The notes under the pieces were generated by a model that saw only the letters and a program-made list of their open reading frames with translations, searched no databases and was not told the origin of the DNA. From Gordonia polyisoprenivorans NBRC 16320 = JCM 10675 (GTDB lineage: Bacteria > Actinomycetota > Actinomycetes > Mycobacteriales > Mycobacteriaceae), in NCBI RefSeq assembly GCF_000241325.1, contig NZ_BAEI01000031.1:62001-126000 (forward strand): 64,000 bases of DNA, written 5' to 3'. Shown piece after piece: positions 16,789-24,098 of this stretch. The position numbers were made by a program, and so were the translations under genes. How positions within the stretch are numbered: position 1 is the first letter of the stretch; every line of letters begins with the position of its first letter.

Positions 16789-17880
16789 ATGTCGGAGCAG
16801 ACGGTCAAGGGAGTCATCTCGCGGAGCAAGGGTGCTCCGACGGAGCTCGTCGATGTGGTGGTCCCCGACCCCGGGCCCCGCGATGTGATCGTGAAGATCC
16901 AGGCATGCGGTGTCTGCCACACCGACCTCGCCTACAAGCAGGGCGGGATCAACGACGAGTACCCATTCCTGCTCGGGCACGAGGCGGCGGGCATCGTCGA
17001 GACCGTCGGGTCCGACGTCAGTCACGTCGAGGTCGGCGACTTCGTCGTCCTCAACTGGCGTGCGGTGTGCGGTGAGTGCCGCGCCTGCAAGCGGGGCCGT
17101 CCGTGGTATTGCTTCAACACCTTCAACGCGTCGAAGTCGATGACGCTGACCGACGGCACCGAGCTCACCCCTGCCCTGGGCATCGGCGCGTTCATCGAGA
17201 AGACCCTCATCCACGAATTGCAGTGCACCAAGGTCAATCCCGAGACCGACCCGGCAGTGGCCGGACTACTCGGCTGCGGTGTGATGGCCGGTCTGGGTGC
17301 GGCCATGAACACCGGCAACGTGGGTCGCGGGGATTCGGTGGCCGTCATCGGCTGCGGTGGTGTCGGTGACGCCGCCATCGCCGGCGCGCGGCTGGCCGGT
17401 GCCACGACCATCATCGCGATCGACCGCGACCCGGCAAAGCTGGAGTGGGCCACCGATCTCGGTGCCACCCACACCATCAACGGTGCCGAGGTCGACGACG
17501 TGATCACCGCCGTGCAGGATCTCACCGACGGCAACGGGGTGGACGTCATCGTCGACGCCGTCGGCCGACCCGAAACCTACAAGCAGGCCTTCTACGCCCG
17601 TGACCTCGCCGGCACCGTGGTGCTCGTCGGCGTGCCGACCCCGGAGATGACCCTCGAGCTCCCGCTGGTCGACTTCTTCTCTCGCGGTGGCGCATTGAAG
17701 TCCTCCTGGTACGGCGATTGCCTACCCGAGCGGGACTTCCCGATGCTCATCGACCTCTACGAACAGGGGCGTCTCCCGCTGGAAAAGTTCGTCACCGAAC
17801 GTGTCGGCCTCGGCGACGTCGAGGACGCGTTCTCGGCGATGGAGGCCGGCAAGGTGCTGCGTTCGGTGGTGGAACTCTGA
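16789..17880 (+). CDS. mscR: S-(hydroxymethyl)mycothiol dehydrogenase (mycothiol-dependent formaldehyde dehydrogenase)
   Basis: A 363-residue zinc alcohol dehydrogenase closely matching the MscR/AdhE2 family of M. tuberculosis (Rv2259). Catalytic zinc ligands are in CGVCHTDL and LLGHEAAG; the structural zinc site is [15 protein letters not shown]; the NAD fold is [14 protein letters not shown]. It oxidises S-hydroxymethyl-mycothiol, the adduct of formaldehyde with mycothiol, and may act on S-nitrosomycothiol. ATG 16789 gives the family length. Its stop shares a base with the start of the metallo-hydrolase gene, the pairing seen as Rv2259-Rv2260. In this window it is the natural sink for formaldehyde from methanol (acm route) and from betaine demethylation. 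Confidence 0.95.
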   Translation: MSEQTVKGVISRSKGAPTELVDVVVPDPGPRDVIVKIQACGVCHTDLAYKQGGINDEYPFLLGHEAAGIVETVGSDVSHVEVGDFVVLNWRAVCGECRACKRGRPWYCFNTFNASKSMTLTDGTELTPALGIGAFIEKTLIHELQCTKVNPETDPAVAGLLGCGVMAGLGAAMNTGNVGRGDSVAVIGCGGVGDAAIAGARLAGATTIIAIDRDPAKLEWATDLGATHTINGAEVDDVITAVQDLTDGNGVDVIVDAVGRPETYKQAFYARDLAGTVVLVGVPTPEMTLELPLVDFFSRGGALKSSWYGDCLPERDFPMLIDLYEQGRLPLEKFVTERVGLGDVEDAFSAMEAGKVLRSVVEL

Positions 17881-18506
17881 TGCCCCTGCAGATCGAGAAC
17901 GTGGTCACCTCAGGCACTTTCAGCCTCGACGGCGGCACCTGGGACGTCGACAACAACATCTGGATCGTCGGTGACGACAGCGAGGTCGTCATCATCGACG
18001 CGGCGCACAAGGCCGCGCCGATCCTCGACGCGGTCGGCGGACGCACCGTCAAGGCGATCCTGTTGACCCACGGGCACAACGACCACATCACCGTCGCACC
18101 GGAGTTGTCGAAGGAGACGGGTGCACCGATCCTGCTGCATCCCGGCGACGACATGCTGTGGAACGACACCCATCCCGACGTAGGCCACGGCGATCTCGCC
18201 GACGGGCAGGAGATCGAGGTCGCGGGCACCGCGCTGACGATCATCAACACCCCGGGGCATTCGCCGGGCTCATCGGTGATCTACGCGCCGGAGGCCGGCG
18301 TGCTGTTCAGCGGTGACACCCTGTTCCAGGGCGGGCCCGGCGCGACCGGGCGCTCGTTCTCGAGCTTCCCGACGATCATCGAGTCCATCAGGACCAAGAT
18401 CTTCACCCTCGACCCGGAGACCAAGGTCTACACAGGTCACGGCGACGGCACCACCGTCGCCGCCGAGGCGCCCCATCTGGAGGAATGGATCAAGCGCGGC
18501 AGCTGA
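17880..18506 (+). CDS. Metallo-beta-lactamase-fold hydrolase linked to mscR
   Basis: A 208-residue protein whose ATG (17880) overlaps the mscR stop as TGATG. The metal motif THGHNDH (about residues 60-66), the later NTPGHSPGSS histidine, the FSGDTLF aspartate and YTGHGDGT complete a two-metal site of the glyoxalase II subgroup. In mycobacteria the same pair (Rv2259-Rv2260) is conserved. The simplest inference is hydrolysis of the S-formyl-mycothiol made by MscR to formate and free mycothiol, completing formaldehyde detoxification; this is inference from context. Confidence 0.9.
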   Translation: MPLQIENVVTSGTFSLDGGTWDVDNNIWIVGDDSEVVIIDAAHKAAPILDAVGGRTVKAILLTHGHNDHITVAPELSKETGAPILLHPGDDMLWNDTHPDVGHGDLADGQEIEVAGTALTIINTPGHSPGSSVIYAPEAGVLFSGDTLFQGGPGATGRSFSSFPTIIESIRTKIFTLDPETKVYTGHGDGTTVAAEAPHLEEWIKRGS

Positions 18507-18606
18507 GGTCGGGGCCCTGCGGGCCAGATGATCACGATCTATGGAGTGGCTCACAGTTGCTTGCCAGACTATTGGTTGCATGCGCAAACACTGTCACTAT
18601 TAGGCA

Positions 18607-19047
18607 ATGCTAACCTCACTTGAGAGACTCTCCCCGTGGGCGATCGGGGTCTTCCGAATCGTCGTCGGCTTCCTGTTCTTCTGCCACGGCACGTCCACGC
18701 TGTTCGCGTGGCCGGTGGCGCCGTACAGCGGTCAGACCGCGGACTTCGGTGCCTGGCCCTCGTGGTGGGCTGCGGCCATCCAGTTCGTCGGCGGGCTGCT
18801 GATCATGCTCGGCGTGGGTACCCGCGTCGCGGCGCTCATCGGATCGGGATCGATGGCCGTCGCCTACTTCTGGAAGCATCAGGGCGACGGTCTGCTGCCC
18901 ATCCAGAACGAGGGCGACTCGGCAGCGCTGTTCTGCTGGGCATTGCTGCTGCTCGTCTTCGTCGGCGCCGGCCAGCTCGCACTGGGATCGGTGTTGTCGC
19001 GCAAGGGTTCTGCGTCGGGCGAGGCAGGAGTGGCCGAGCCGGCCTGA
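18607..19047 (+). CDS. DoxX-family membrane protein
   Basis: A 146-residue membrane protein with about four predicted transmembrane helices: IGVFRIVVGFLFFCHGTSTL, WWAAAIQFVGGLLIMLGVG, the region around ALIGSGSMAVAYFW, and LFCWALLLLVFVGAGQLALG. The early FRIVVGFLFFCHG segment is the DoxX signature. In mycobacteria a DoxX protein works with a thiosulfurtransferase and superoxide dismutase in redox defence, but those partners are absent here. There is no clear ribosome site, and the upstream 100 bases contain GTTGCATGCGCAAAC, a small palindrome of unknown meaning. Confidence 0.85.
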   Translation: MLTSLERLSPWAIGVFRIVVGFLFFCHGTSTLFAWPVAPYSGQTADFGAWPSWWAAAIQFVGGLLIMLGVGTRVAALIGSGSMAVAYFWKHQGDGLLPIQNEGDSAALFCWALLLLVFVGAGQLALGSVLSRKGSASGEAGVAEPA

Positions 19048-19087
19048 GGCGTTTTGCCTGGTGATCGGAATCAGCTGCGGCGCAAGT

Positions 19088-19211
19088 GGTCTCTAGGCTC
19101 GCCGCACGCGGCTCGCACCTCGACCATCGAATGGGATGTTGCCCGCGTGTGGGCGAGTCCATCCCCCGATGGTCGAGGTGCTCGGCGCCCCGGGCGCCGA
19201 GCCTCGAGACC
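19088..19211. repeat. Intergenic repeat (GGTCTCGAG family), copy B
   Basis: A left arm at 19088-19129 (GGTCTCTAGGCTCGCC ... GCACCTCGACCATCGA) is followed after about 40 bases by an inverted right arm at 19168-19211 (CGATGGTCGAGGTGCTCGG ... GAGCCTCGAGACC). The arms are complementary at both ends, so the unit can fold into a long hairpin. It fills the junction between the convergent DoxX and IclR genes. Confidence 0.8.
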
Positions 19212-19251
19212 CGCCGCACCGATGGGAATCCGGGCCCACCGACGACCGGCG

Positions 19252-20043
19252 TCAGCCGCGGAAACCGAAGCGTGAGTTGAGTTCTGCGGCGGCACGCTGC
19301 ACAGTGGCAGCGAGGGCGGGGGCGTCGTCGGGATCGAGGCGGTATCTCGGTCCCGACACGCTCAACGCGCCGATCACGGCGCCGCTGTGATCCCGGATGG
19401 GTGCCGCGACCGCCACGAGTCCGAGTTCCAGTTCTTCCTCGGCGATCGCCCACCCGCGGTCGCGGATACGGGCGAGATCGGCGAGCAGGGCGTCGATCTC
19501 GGTGATGGTGTGTTCGGTGTAGCCGGGCAGTCCGGCGATGAAGGTGGCGCGCACCTCGTCGTCGGATAGCGCGGCGAGCAGGGTCTTGCCCGACGACGTG
19601 GCATGCGCCGGGGAGGTCTGACCGATCCAGGTGTGCAGAGCGACGCTCGAGGTGCCCTGTGCCTCAACGATGTTGACCGCCTGCGTGCCGCCGAGTACGG
19701 CGATGTTGGCGGTCTCGCCGAGTTCCGCGGCGAGCATCTCGCAGATCTCCTGCCCCTGTTTGGACAGGTCGAGGGTGGCGCTGGTCGAACTGGCCAGACG
19801 CACCACGGTGAAACCGATGCGATACTTGCGGCCGCCAGGCTCCTGCTCGACGAAGCCGCGTGCCTCCAGCGAGCCGATGACACGGGAGACCGTCGACTTG
19901 TGCACGCCGAGTTCGGCGGCGAGTTCGGTGACGCCGGCCGCCCCGTGTTGCCCGATGAGCTCGAGGATCTGCAGGGCCCGGTCGACCGACTGGACGGCGC
20001 CGGAGCCGGAGTTCTCGGACGGGTTGCTCTCCTTGGTGGGCAT
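19252..20043 (-). CDS. IclR-family regulator at the end of the betaine operon
   Basis: A 263-residue protein from ATG 20043; an in-frame GTG at 20097 would overlap the spacer and is less likely. The helix-turn-helix is GVTELAAELGVHKSTVSRVI (about residues 40-60), and the effector domain contains SSGKTLLAALSDDEV and ELELGLVAVAAPIRDHSGAV. It starts 59 bases after the dimethylglycine oxidase stop on the same strand, so it is probably co-transcribed and controls the operon by sensing betaine, dimethylglycine or sarcosine. The conserved blocks upstream of gbcA and betB are its candidate targets. That link is inferred from position only. Confidence 0.87.
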   Translation of the reverse strand: MPTKESNPSENSGSGAVQSVDRALQILELIGQHGAAGVTELAAELGVHKSTVSRVIGSLEARGFVEQEPGGRKYRIGFTVVRLASSTSATLDLSKQGQEICEMLAAELGETANIAVLGGTQAVNIVEAQGTSSVALHTWIGQTSPAHATSSGKTLLAALSDDEVRATFIAGLPGYTEHTITEIDALLADLARIRDRGWAIAEEELELGLVAVAAPIRDHSGAVIGALSVSGPRYRLDPDDAPALAATVQRAAAELNSRFGFRG

Positions 20044-20102
20044 GACCCGACCAACTCTAGCCGACCACCCCAGCGGGGGATCGAACACCGAGGTCACAGG
20101 GT

Positions 20103-22556
20103 CTACTTCCGGATGCGCGACATCGCGGGATCCACGGAGACGTCGGGGCCGAGTACCGCCCGATAGGTGGTGCGCTGGTAGGCGACGGACACCTCGACGC
20201 CATCCTCGAGATCAGCGGGCAGCCACGCGTAGGCCAGGCAGGCCCGCTGGGTCGGTGACCAGGCCGCGCTGGTGATGTAGCCGACGACCGCACCGCCCAC
20301 CGATACCGGTTCCTTGCCGAGGACGACGGCCGTGGGATCGGTGAATCGGAGGGTACGCAGGCGAGTCGTCGAGACACGTTCGGCCAGTGCACTCTTGCCC
20401 ACGAAGTCGTCCTTGCTCATGCGCACCGCGAAGCCCAGGCCGGCGGCATCGGGGGTGTGCTCGGTGGTCATGTCGGTGCCGGCCGACCGGTAGCCCTTCT
20501 CGATCCGCAACGCGTTGAACGCTATTCGGCCCGCAGGGATGATCCGGTGCTCGTGCCCGGCGGTCATCAACAGATCCCACAGGCCACGCCCGTACTCGGC
20601 GCCGGTGTAGATCTCCCAACCGAGTTCGCCGACGTAGGACACCCGCATCAGCGTGACCGGAATCGGGCCGATCGTCGTCTGTACGCACCGGAAGTACCTG
20701 AGCCCCTCGTTGGTGAGGTCGGTGGGTGTCAGTGGCGCCAGCACCTCCCGCGCCGATGGCCCCCAGAGGCCGAGGCAGCAGGTGGCGCCGGTGATGTCGC
20801 GCAGCGTCACGCCGTCGGTGGGCAGGTGTCGGGCGATCCAGTCGAAGTCGACGGGACCGTTGGCGCCGACCTGGAAGACGTCGTCGGCGAGCCGGGCGAC
20901 CGTCAGATCCGAACGGACACCACCCTTCTCGTCGAGCATGAGGGTGTAGGTCACCGATCCCACCGACTTGTCGAGATTGTTCGTGGTCAGCTGTTGCAAC
21001 AGATCGAGAGCCCCTGGCCCGGACAGCTCGTAGCGGGTGAGCGGGGTCATGTCGTACAGGGCGACGTGGCTGCGGGTGTGGGCGGCTTCGGCGACCGAGA
21101 TCGGCGACCAGTGCCGCGCCGACCACGAATCCCGTTCCGGTATCCCGAATCCGCCGGCGACGAGGTCGTCGAGCAGACCTTGGTTGGCCTCGAACCATGC
21201 GGGCCGCTCCCAGAAGCCGGCTTCCCAGAACTGCGCGCCGAGTGCGACCTGACGGTCGTAGAACGGGCTGGTCCGCACCTGCCGCGGCGCCGTGCGCTGA
21301 TCGTGCGGGTGGATGACGTCGTAGACCTCGACGAAAGACTGTGAGCTTGTGGCGAGGATCGCGTCGTCGGTCAGCCCGGCCTCCTCGAAGCGGTACAGAT
21401 CGAACTCATGGGTGTCGACGGAGGCGGCACCGTCGATCATCGACTCGGCGACGGTGCGTGCGATGCCCGCGGAGTGGGTCACCCACACGGCCTCAGCGAC
21501 CCAGAAGCCGTGCAGTTCACGGTGTTCGCCGACCACCGAATGGCCGTCGGGCGTGAACGAGAAGATCCCGTTGAAGCCCTCCTCCACCTTGCCGGTGGCC
21601 AGCTCGGGGAGCAATCGGGTGCTCTGCTCCCACGCCTGCGTGAAATCGTCGGGGGTGAACATCACCTTCGACGGCATCTCCTCGAGGGAGATCGTGGACT
21701 CGTGGTCGAGGGCGGAGACATCGGTCGGCATCGGGCGGTGACCGTAGTAGCCGATACCCAGCCGGTCGCCGTGCTCGCGGTAGTAGAGATCCTGATCCTG
21801 GTGACGCAGGATCGGCAGCGATGCCTCGGCGACAGCCGAATTGACGCCCTTCCGCGAGGCCAGCGGAGTGGTGTAGGCGTACTGGTGGGCCATCGGCACC
21901 AACGGGATCGTCAGGCCCACCCGGCGGCCGAACTCCCGGCCCCAGAACCCGGTGCAGCACACGACGATGTCGGCGTCGAAGGTCCCGGTGGTGGTGCGCA
22001 CACCCCGGACCGAACCGTTGGACTCGATGACGTCGACGACCTCCTGATGGCCCACGAACCGTGCGCCCCGTTCGGTGGCGCGAGTGGCCTGCGCCTCCAC
22101 CGCGCGCAACGCCTTGGCGAGTCCGTCGCGCGGCGTGTACAGCCCACCGAGGATCAGGTCGGGGTCGAGTAGCGGATACTTCGCGACACATTCTGCGGGG
22201 GTGAGCAACTCGTGGTCGACACCACGGGATGCGGCCCACCCGGCCTTGCGGTGCAGATCACCCCACCGGACGTCGGTGGTCGCCACCTCGAGTCCGCCGA
22301 CGTGGTTGAAACACCATCCGTCGGGATGGGTCAGCCCGGAGAACTTCTCGCACGTGTAGGCCGCCAACTCGGTCATCGTCTTCGACGGGTTGGTCGCGAA
22401 GACCAGTCCCGGTGCGTGCGAAGTCGATCCGCCGGTGGCGAACAACGGTCCGCGGTCGACGACGGTGACGTCGGTCCAGCCGCGCCCGGTCAATTCGTCG
22501 GCCAGCGAGGTGCCGACGATCCCGGCGCCGACGATCACGACTTTCGGTGTGCTCAT
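20103..22556 (-). CDS. dmg: Dimethylglycine oxidase (FAD and tetrahydrofolate)
   Basis: An 817-residue two-domain enzyme that demethylates N,N-dimethylglycine to sarcosine. The N-terminal FAD domain has VVIVGAGIVGTSLADEL and GGSTSHAPGLVF, the latter containing the histidine to which FAD is covalently bound in this family. From about residue 440 there are GcvT-like folate domains (YDMTPLTRYELSGPGALDLL, VSYVGELGWEIYT, EKGYRSAGTDMTTEH) that capture the released one-carbon unit as methylene-tetrahydrofolate. It resembles the Arthrobacter globiformis oxidase along its length, which favours an oxidase over a dehydrogenase. The open frame continues far upstream, but ATG 22556 is the homologous start, 23 bases after purU. 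Confidence 0.93.
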   Translation of the reverse strand: MSTPKVVIVGAGIVGTSLADELTGRGWTDVTVVDRGPLFATGGSTSHAPGLVFATNPSKTMTELAAYTCEKFSGLTHPDGWCFNHVGGLEVATTDVRWGDLHRKAGWAASRGVDHELLTPAECVAKYPLLDPDLILGGLYTPRDGLAKALRAVEAQATRATERGARFVGHQEVVDVIESNGSVRGVRTTTGTFDADIVVCCTGFWGREFGRRVGLTIPLVPMAHQYAYTTPLASRKGVNSAVAEASLPILRHQDQDLYYREHGDRLGIGYYGHRPMPTDVSALDHESTISLEEMPSKVMFTPDDFTQAWEQSTRLLPELATGKVEEGFNGIFSFTPDGHSVVGEHRELHGFWVAEAVWVTHSAGIARTVAESMIDGAASVDTHEFDLYRFEEAGLTDDAILATSSQSFVEVYDVIHPHDQRTAPRQVRTSPFYDRQVALGAQFWEAGFWERPAWFEANQGLLDDLVAGGFGIPERDSWSARHWSPISVAEAAHTRSHVALYDMTPLTRYELSGPGALDLLQQLTTNNLDKSVGSVTYTLMLDEKGGVRSDLTVARLADDVFQVGANGPVDFDWIARHLPTDGVTLRDITGATCCLGLWGPSAREVLAPLTPTDLTNEGLRYFRCVQTTIGPIPVTLMRVSYVGELGWEIYTGAEYGRGLWDLLMTAGHEHRIIPAGRIAFNALRIEKGYRSAGTDMTTEHTPDAAGLGFAVRMSKDDFVGKSALAERVSTTRLRTLRFTDPTAVVLGKEPVSVGGAVVGYITSAAWSPTQRACLAYAWLPADLEDGVEVSVAYQRTTYRAVLGPDVSVDPAMSRIRK

Positions 22557-22579
22557 GGGAGGGTTCTTTCGGGTCGGGG

Positions 22580-23428
22580 TCAGCTGAAGACGACGGTGCT
22601 GGTGCCGTTCATCAGAACGCGATTCTCGCTGTGCCAGCGCACGGCTCGCGAGAGGGCGAGTGCCTCGGCATCGCTGCCGACGGTGGCCAGACGTCGCGGG
22701 TCGTGGGTGTGGTCGATGCGGATCACCTCCTGCTCGATGATCGGTCCCTCGTCGAGGTCGGGGGTCACGTAGTGCGCGGTGGCGCCGACGTACTTGACGC
22801 CCCGCTGGTGGGCTTGGTGATAGGGCTTGGCGCCCTTGAAGCCGGGCAAGAATGAGTGGTGGATGTTGATCGCCCTGCCACGCAACGCAGTACACGTCTC
22901 GTCGGAGAGGATCTGCATGTACCGGGCCAGTACGACGAGATCGGCGTCGTACTCGTCGACGAGTCCGAGCAGTCGGGATTCGGCCTGCGCCTTGGTATCC
23001 GGGGTGACCGGCACGTGATGGAACGGCAAGCCGGCAGAGACCGCCATCGGCTCGAGAGCCGTGTGGTTGGACACGACCGCGACCAGGTCGCCGCCGAGGG
23101 TGCCCGAGCGCCAACGGAACACGAGATCGTTGAGGCAGTGACCGAGCGTCGAGACCATCACCAGAATGCGTTGCGGCGCGTGATCGGTGATCGTGAACTC
23201 GGCGTCGATACCGGCCGCGAGATACTCGAAGGCGCGGGTCATCTCCTCGGCGCCGGCCTCGCGCGCGCACACGAACTCCGTGCGGACGAACAACGTGTGG
23301 GTGAGCGGGTCGTCGAACTGCCGGTGATCGGCCACCTCGCATCCGTGGCTGTAGAGAAATGACGAGACGGCATGCATGATGCCGCTGCGCGACGGACAAC
23401 GCAGGGTGAGGATGAACGTGTCAGACAT
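22580..23428 (-). CDS. purU: Formyltetrahydrofolate deformylase
   Basis: A 282-residue enzyme that hydrolyses 10-formyl-tetrahydrofolate to formate and tetrahydrofolate. An N-terminal ACT domain (LTLRCPSRSGIMHAVSSFLY) is followed by the formyl-transferase-type catalytic domain, with INIHHSFLPGFKGAKPYHQA and the late GATAHYVTPDLDEGPII holding the conserved Asn, His and Asp. ATG 23428 overlaps the soxG stop by 8 bases, so it is translationally coupled. In this setting it regenerates free folate while sarcosine and dimethylglycine demethylation load folate with one-carbon units, rather than serving purine synthesis. Confidence 0.94.
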   Translation of the reverse strand: MSDTFILTLRCPSRSGIMHAVSSFLYSHGCEVADHRQFDDPLTHTLFVRTEFVCAREAGAEEMTRAFEYLAAGIDAEFTITDHAPQRILVMVSTLGHCLNDLVFRWRSGTLGGDLVAVVSNHTALEPMAVSAGLPFHHVPVTPDTKAQAESRLLGLVDEYDADLVVLARYMQILSDETCTALRGRAINIHHSFLPGFKGAKPYHQAHQRGVKYVGATAHYVTPDLDEGPIIEQEVIRIDHTHDPRRLATVGSDAEALALSRAVRWHSENRVLMNGTSTVVFS

Positions 23429-24098
23429 GGCCGGGTCCTTCTGTGCTGGTGCAGTACTCCGCTGCCGCGTCGGTGTGGCAATACTCCGCTGCCGCGTCGG
23501 TGTGGCAATACTCCGCTGCCGCGTCGAGCAGCCAGTGGGCGAGGTAGTCGGCGAAGGAGGAACGCACGAGCAGAGCGAATCCCGACGCCGGGTCGTCGCC
23601 GGAGCGATGCAGGATGACCCCGGTCTGCGCGAGCAGGGTCTGCGCGGCTTCGTCCGGGCCGAACGATTCCGGTGCGAGGTCGATCGCGCAGCCGTGTGCG
23701 AGGACGGTGCGCGCGTGCTCACCCGCCAGGAGCAGGCGGGTGCGCTGCCCGCTGGCATCCATCAGAAAGGTGCCGGGTTGGGCGTCGCCGAGTCGCCCGG
23801 TGACCTCGGCGAGGTACTCGTGGCCGGGGATCCCGGGCCGGCACAGCAGCCATTCGTCGGGGCCCAGCCAGATCGCCACCTCGCCCCGGTCACCGTCATC
23901 ACCGTCGCCATCCGCACCGCCGCGACGGACGTGGCAGGCTGCCGGCAGATCCAGACGCGCGATCGCGTTCGCGTCGGTGGTCCGGACCACCACCTGCGCG
24001 ACAGGTGACTCGCACACCTGCACCGCAGGGGCCAGGGCGGCGAAGGCGCTCGCCCAGCCGTGCAGGGGCGAGCGAGAAGTACAGGTGTGCTCAACCAT
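23421..24098 (-). CDS. soxG: Sarcosine oxidase gamma subunit
   Basis: A 225-residue subunit of the heterotetrameric sarcosine oxidase. It has the SoxG/GcvT-like pattern: SPLHGWASAFAAL near the start, then RLDLPAACHV, EVAIWLGPDEWLLCRPG, and VILHRSGDDPASGFALLVRS. ATG 24098 overlaps the soxA stop by 8 bases. The usual protein ends soon after the FADYLAHWLLDAA segment; here the C-terminus is extended by a 27-base tandem repeat coding AAAEYCHTD twice and a third AAAEYC. This adds Cys and His residues that could bind metal but may simply be slippage. Confidence 0.9.
   Translation of the reverse strand: MVEHTCTSRSPLHGWASAFAALAPAVQVCESPVAQVVVRTTDANAIARLDLPAACHVRRGGADGDGDDGDRGEVAIWLGPDEWLLCRPGIPGHEYLAEVTGRLGDAQPGTFLMDASGQRTRLLLAGEHARTVLAHGCAIDLAPESFGPDEAAQTLLAQTGVILHRSGDDPASGFALLVRSSFADYLAHWLLDAAAEYCHTDAAAEYCHTDAAAEYCTSTEGPGHV
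23455..23526 (-). repeat. 27-base tandem repeat in the soxG C-terminus
   Basis: Two identical 27-base units (23455-23481 and 23482-23508) and an 18-base partial third (23509-23526) encode AAAEYCHTD, AAAEYCHTD and AAAEYC. The unit is a multiple of three, so the frame is kept. The array extends the protein beyond the conserved domain and is likely to vary in copy number between strains. Confidence 0.9.

Noticed and set aside
18550..18600. GTTGCATGCGCAAAC upstream of doxX as a third copy of the choline/betaine block
   Set aside because: It shares only short GTTGC and GCGCAA strings; the spacing and the rest of the 42-base block do not match.
20103..23399. 1098-codon frame that would fuse the purU region to dimethylglycine oxidase
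   Set aside because: The part before ATG 22556 lies in the wrong frame of purU and is Arg-rich noise; homology begins at the Rossmann motif after 22556.
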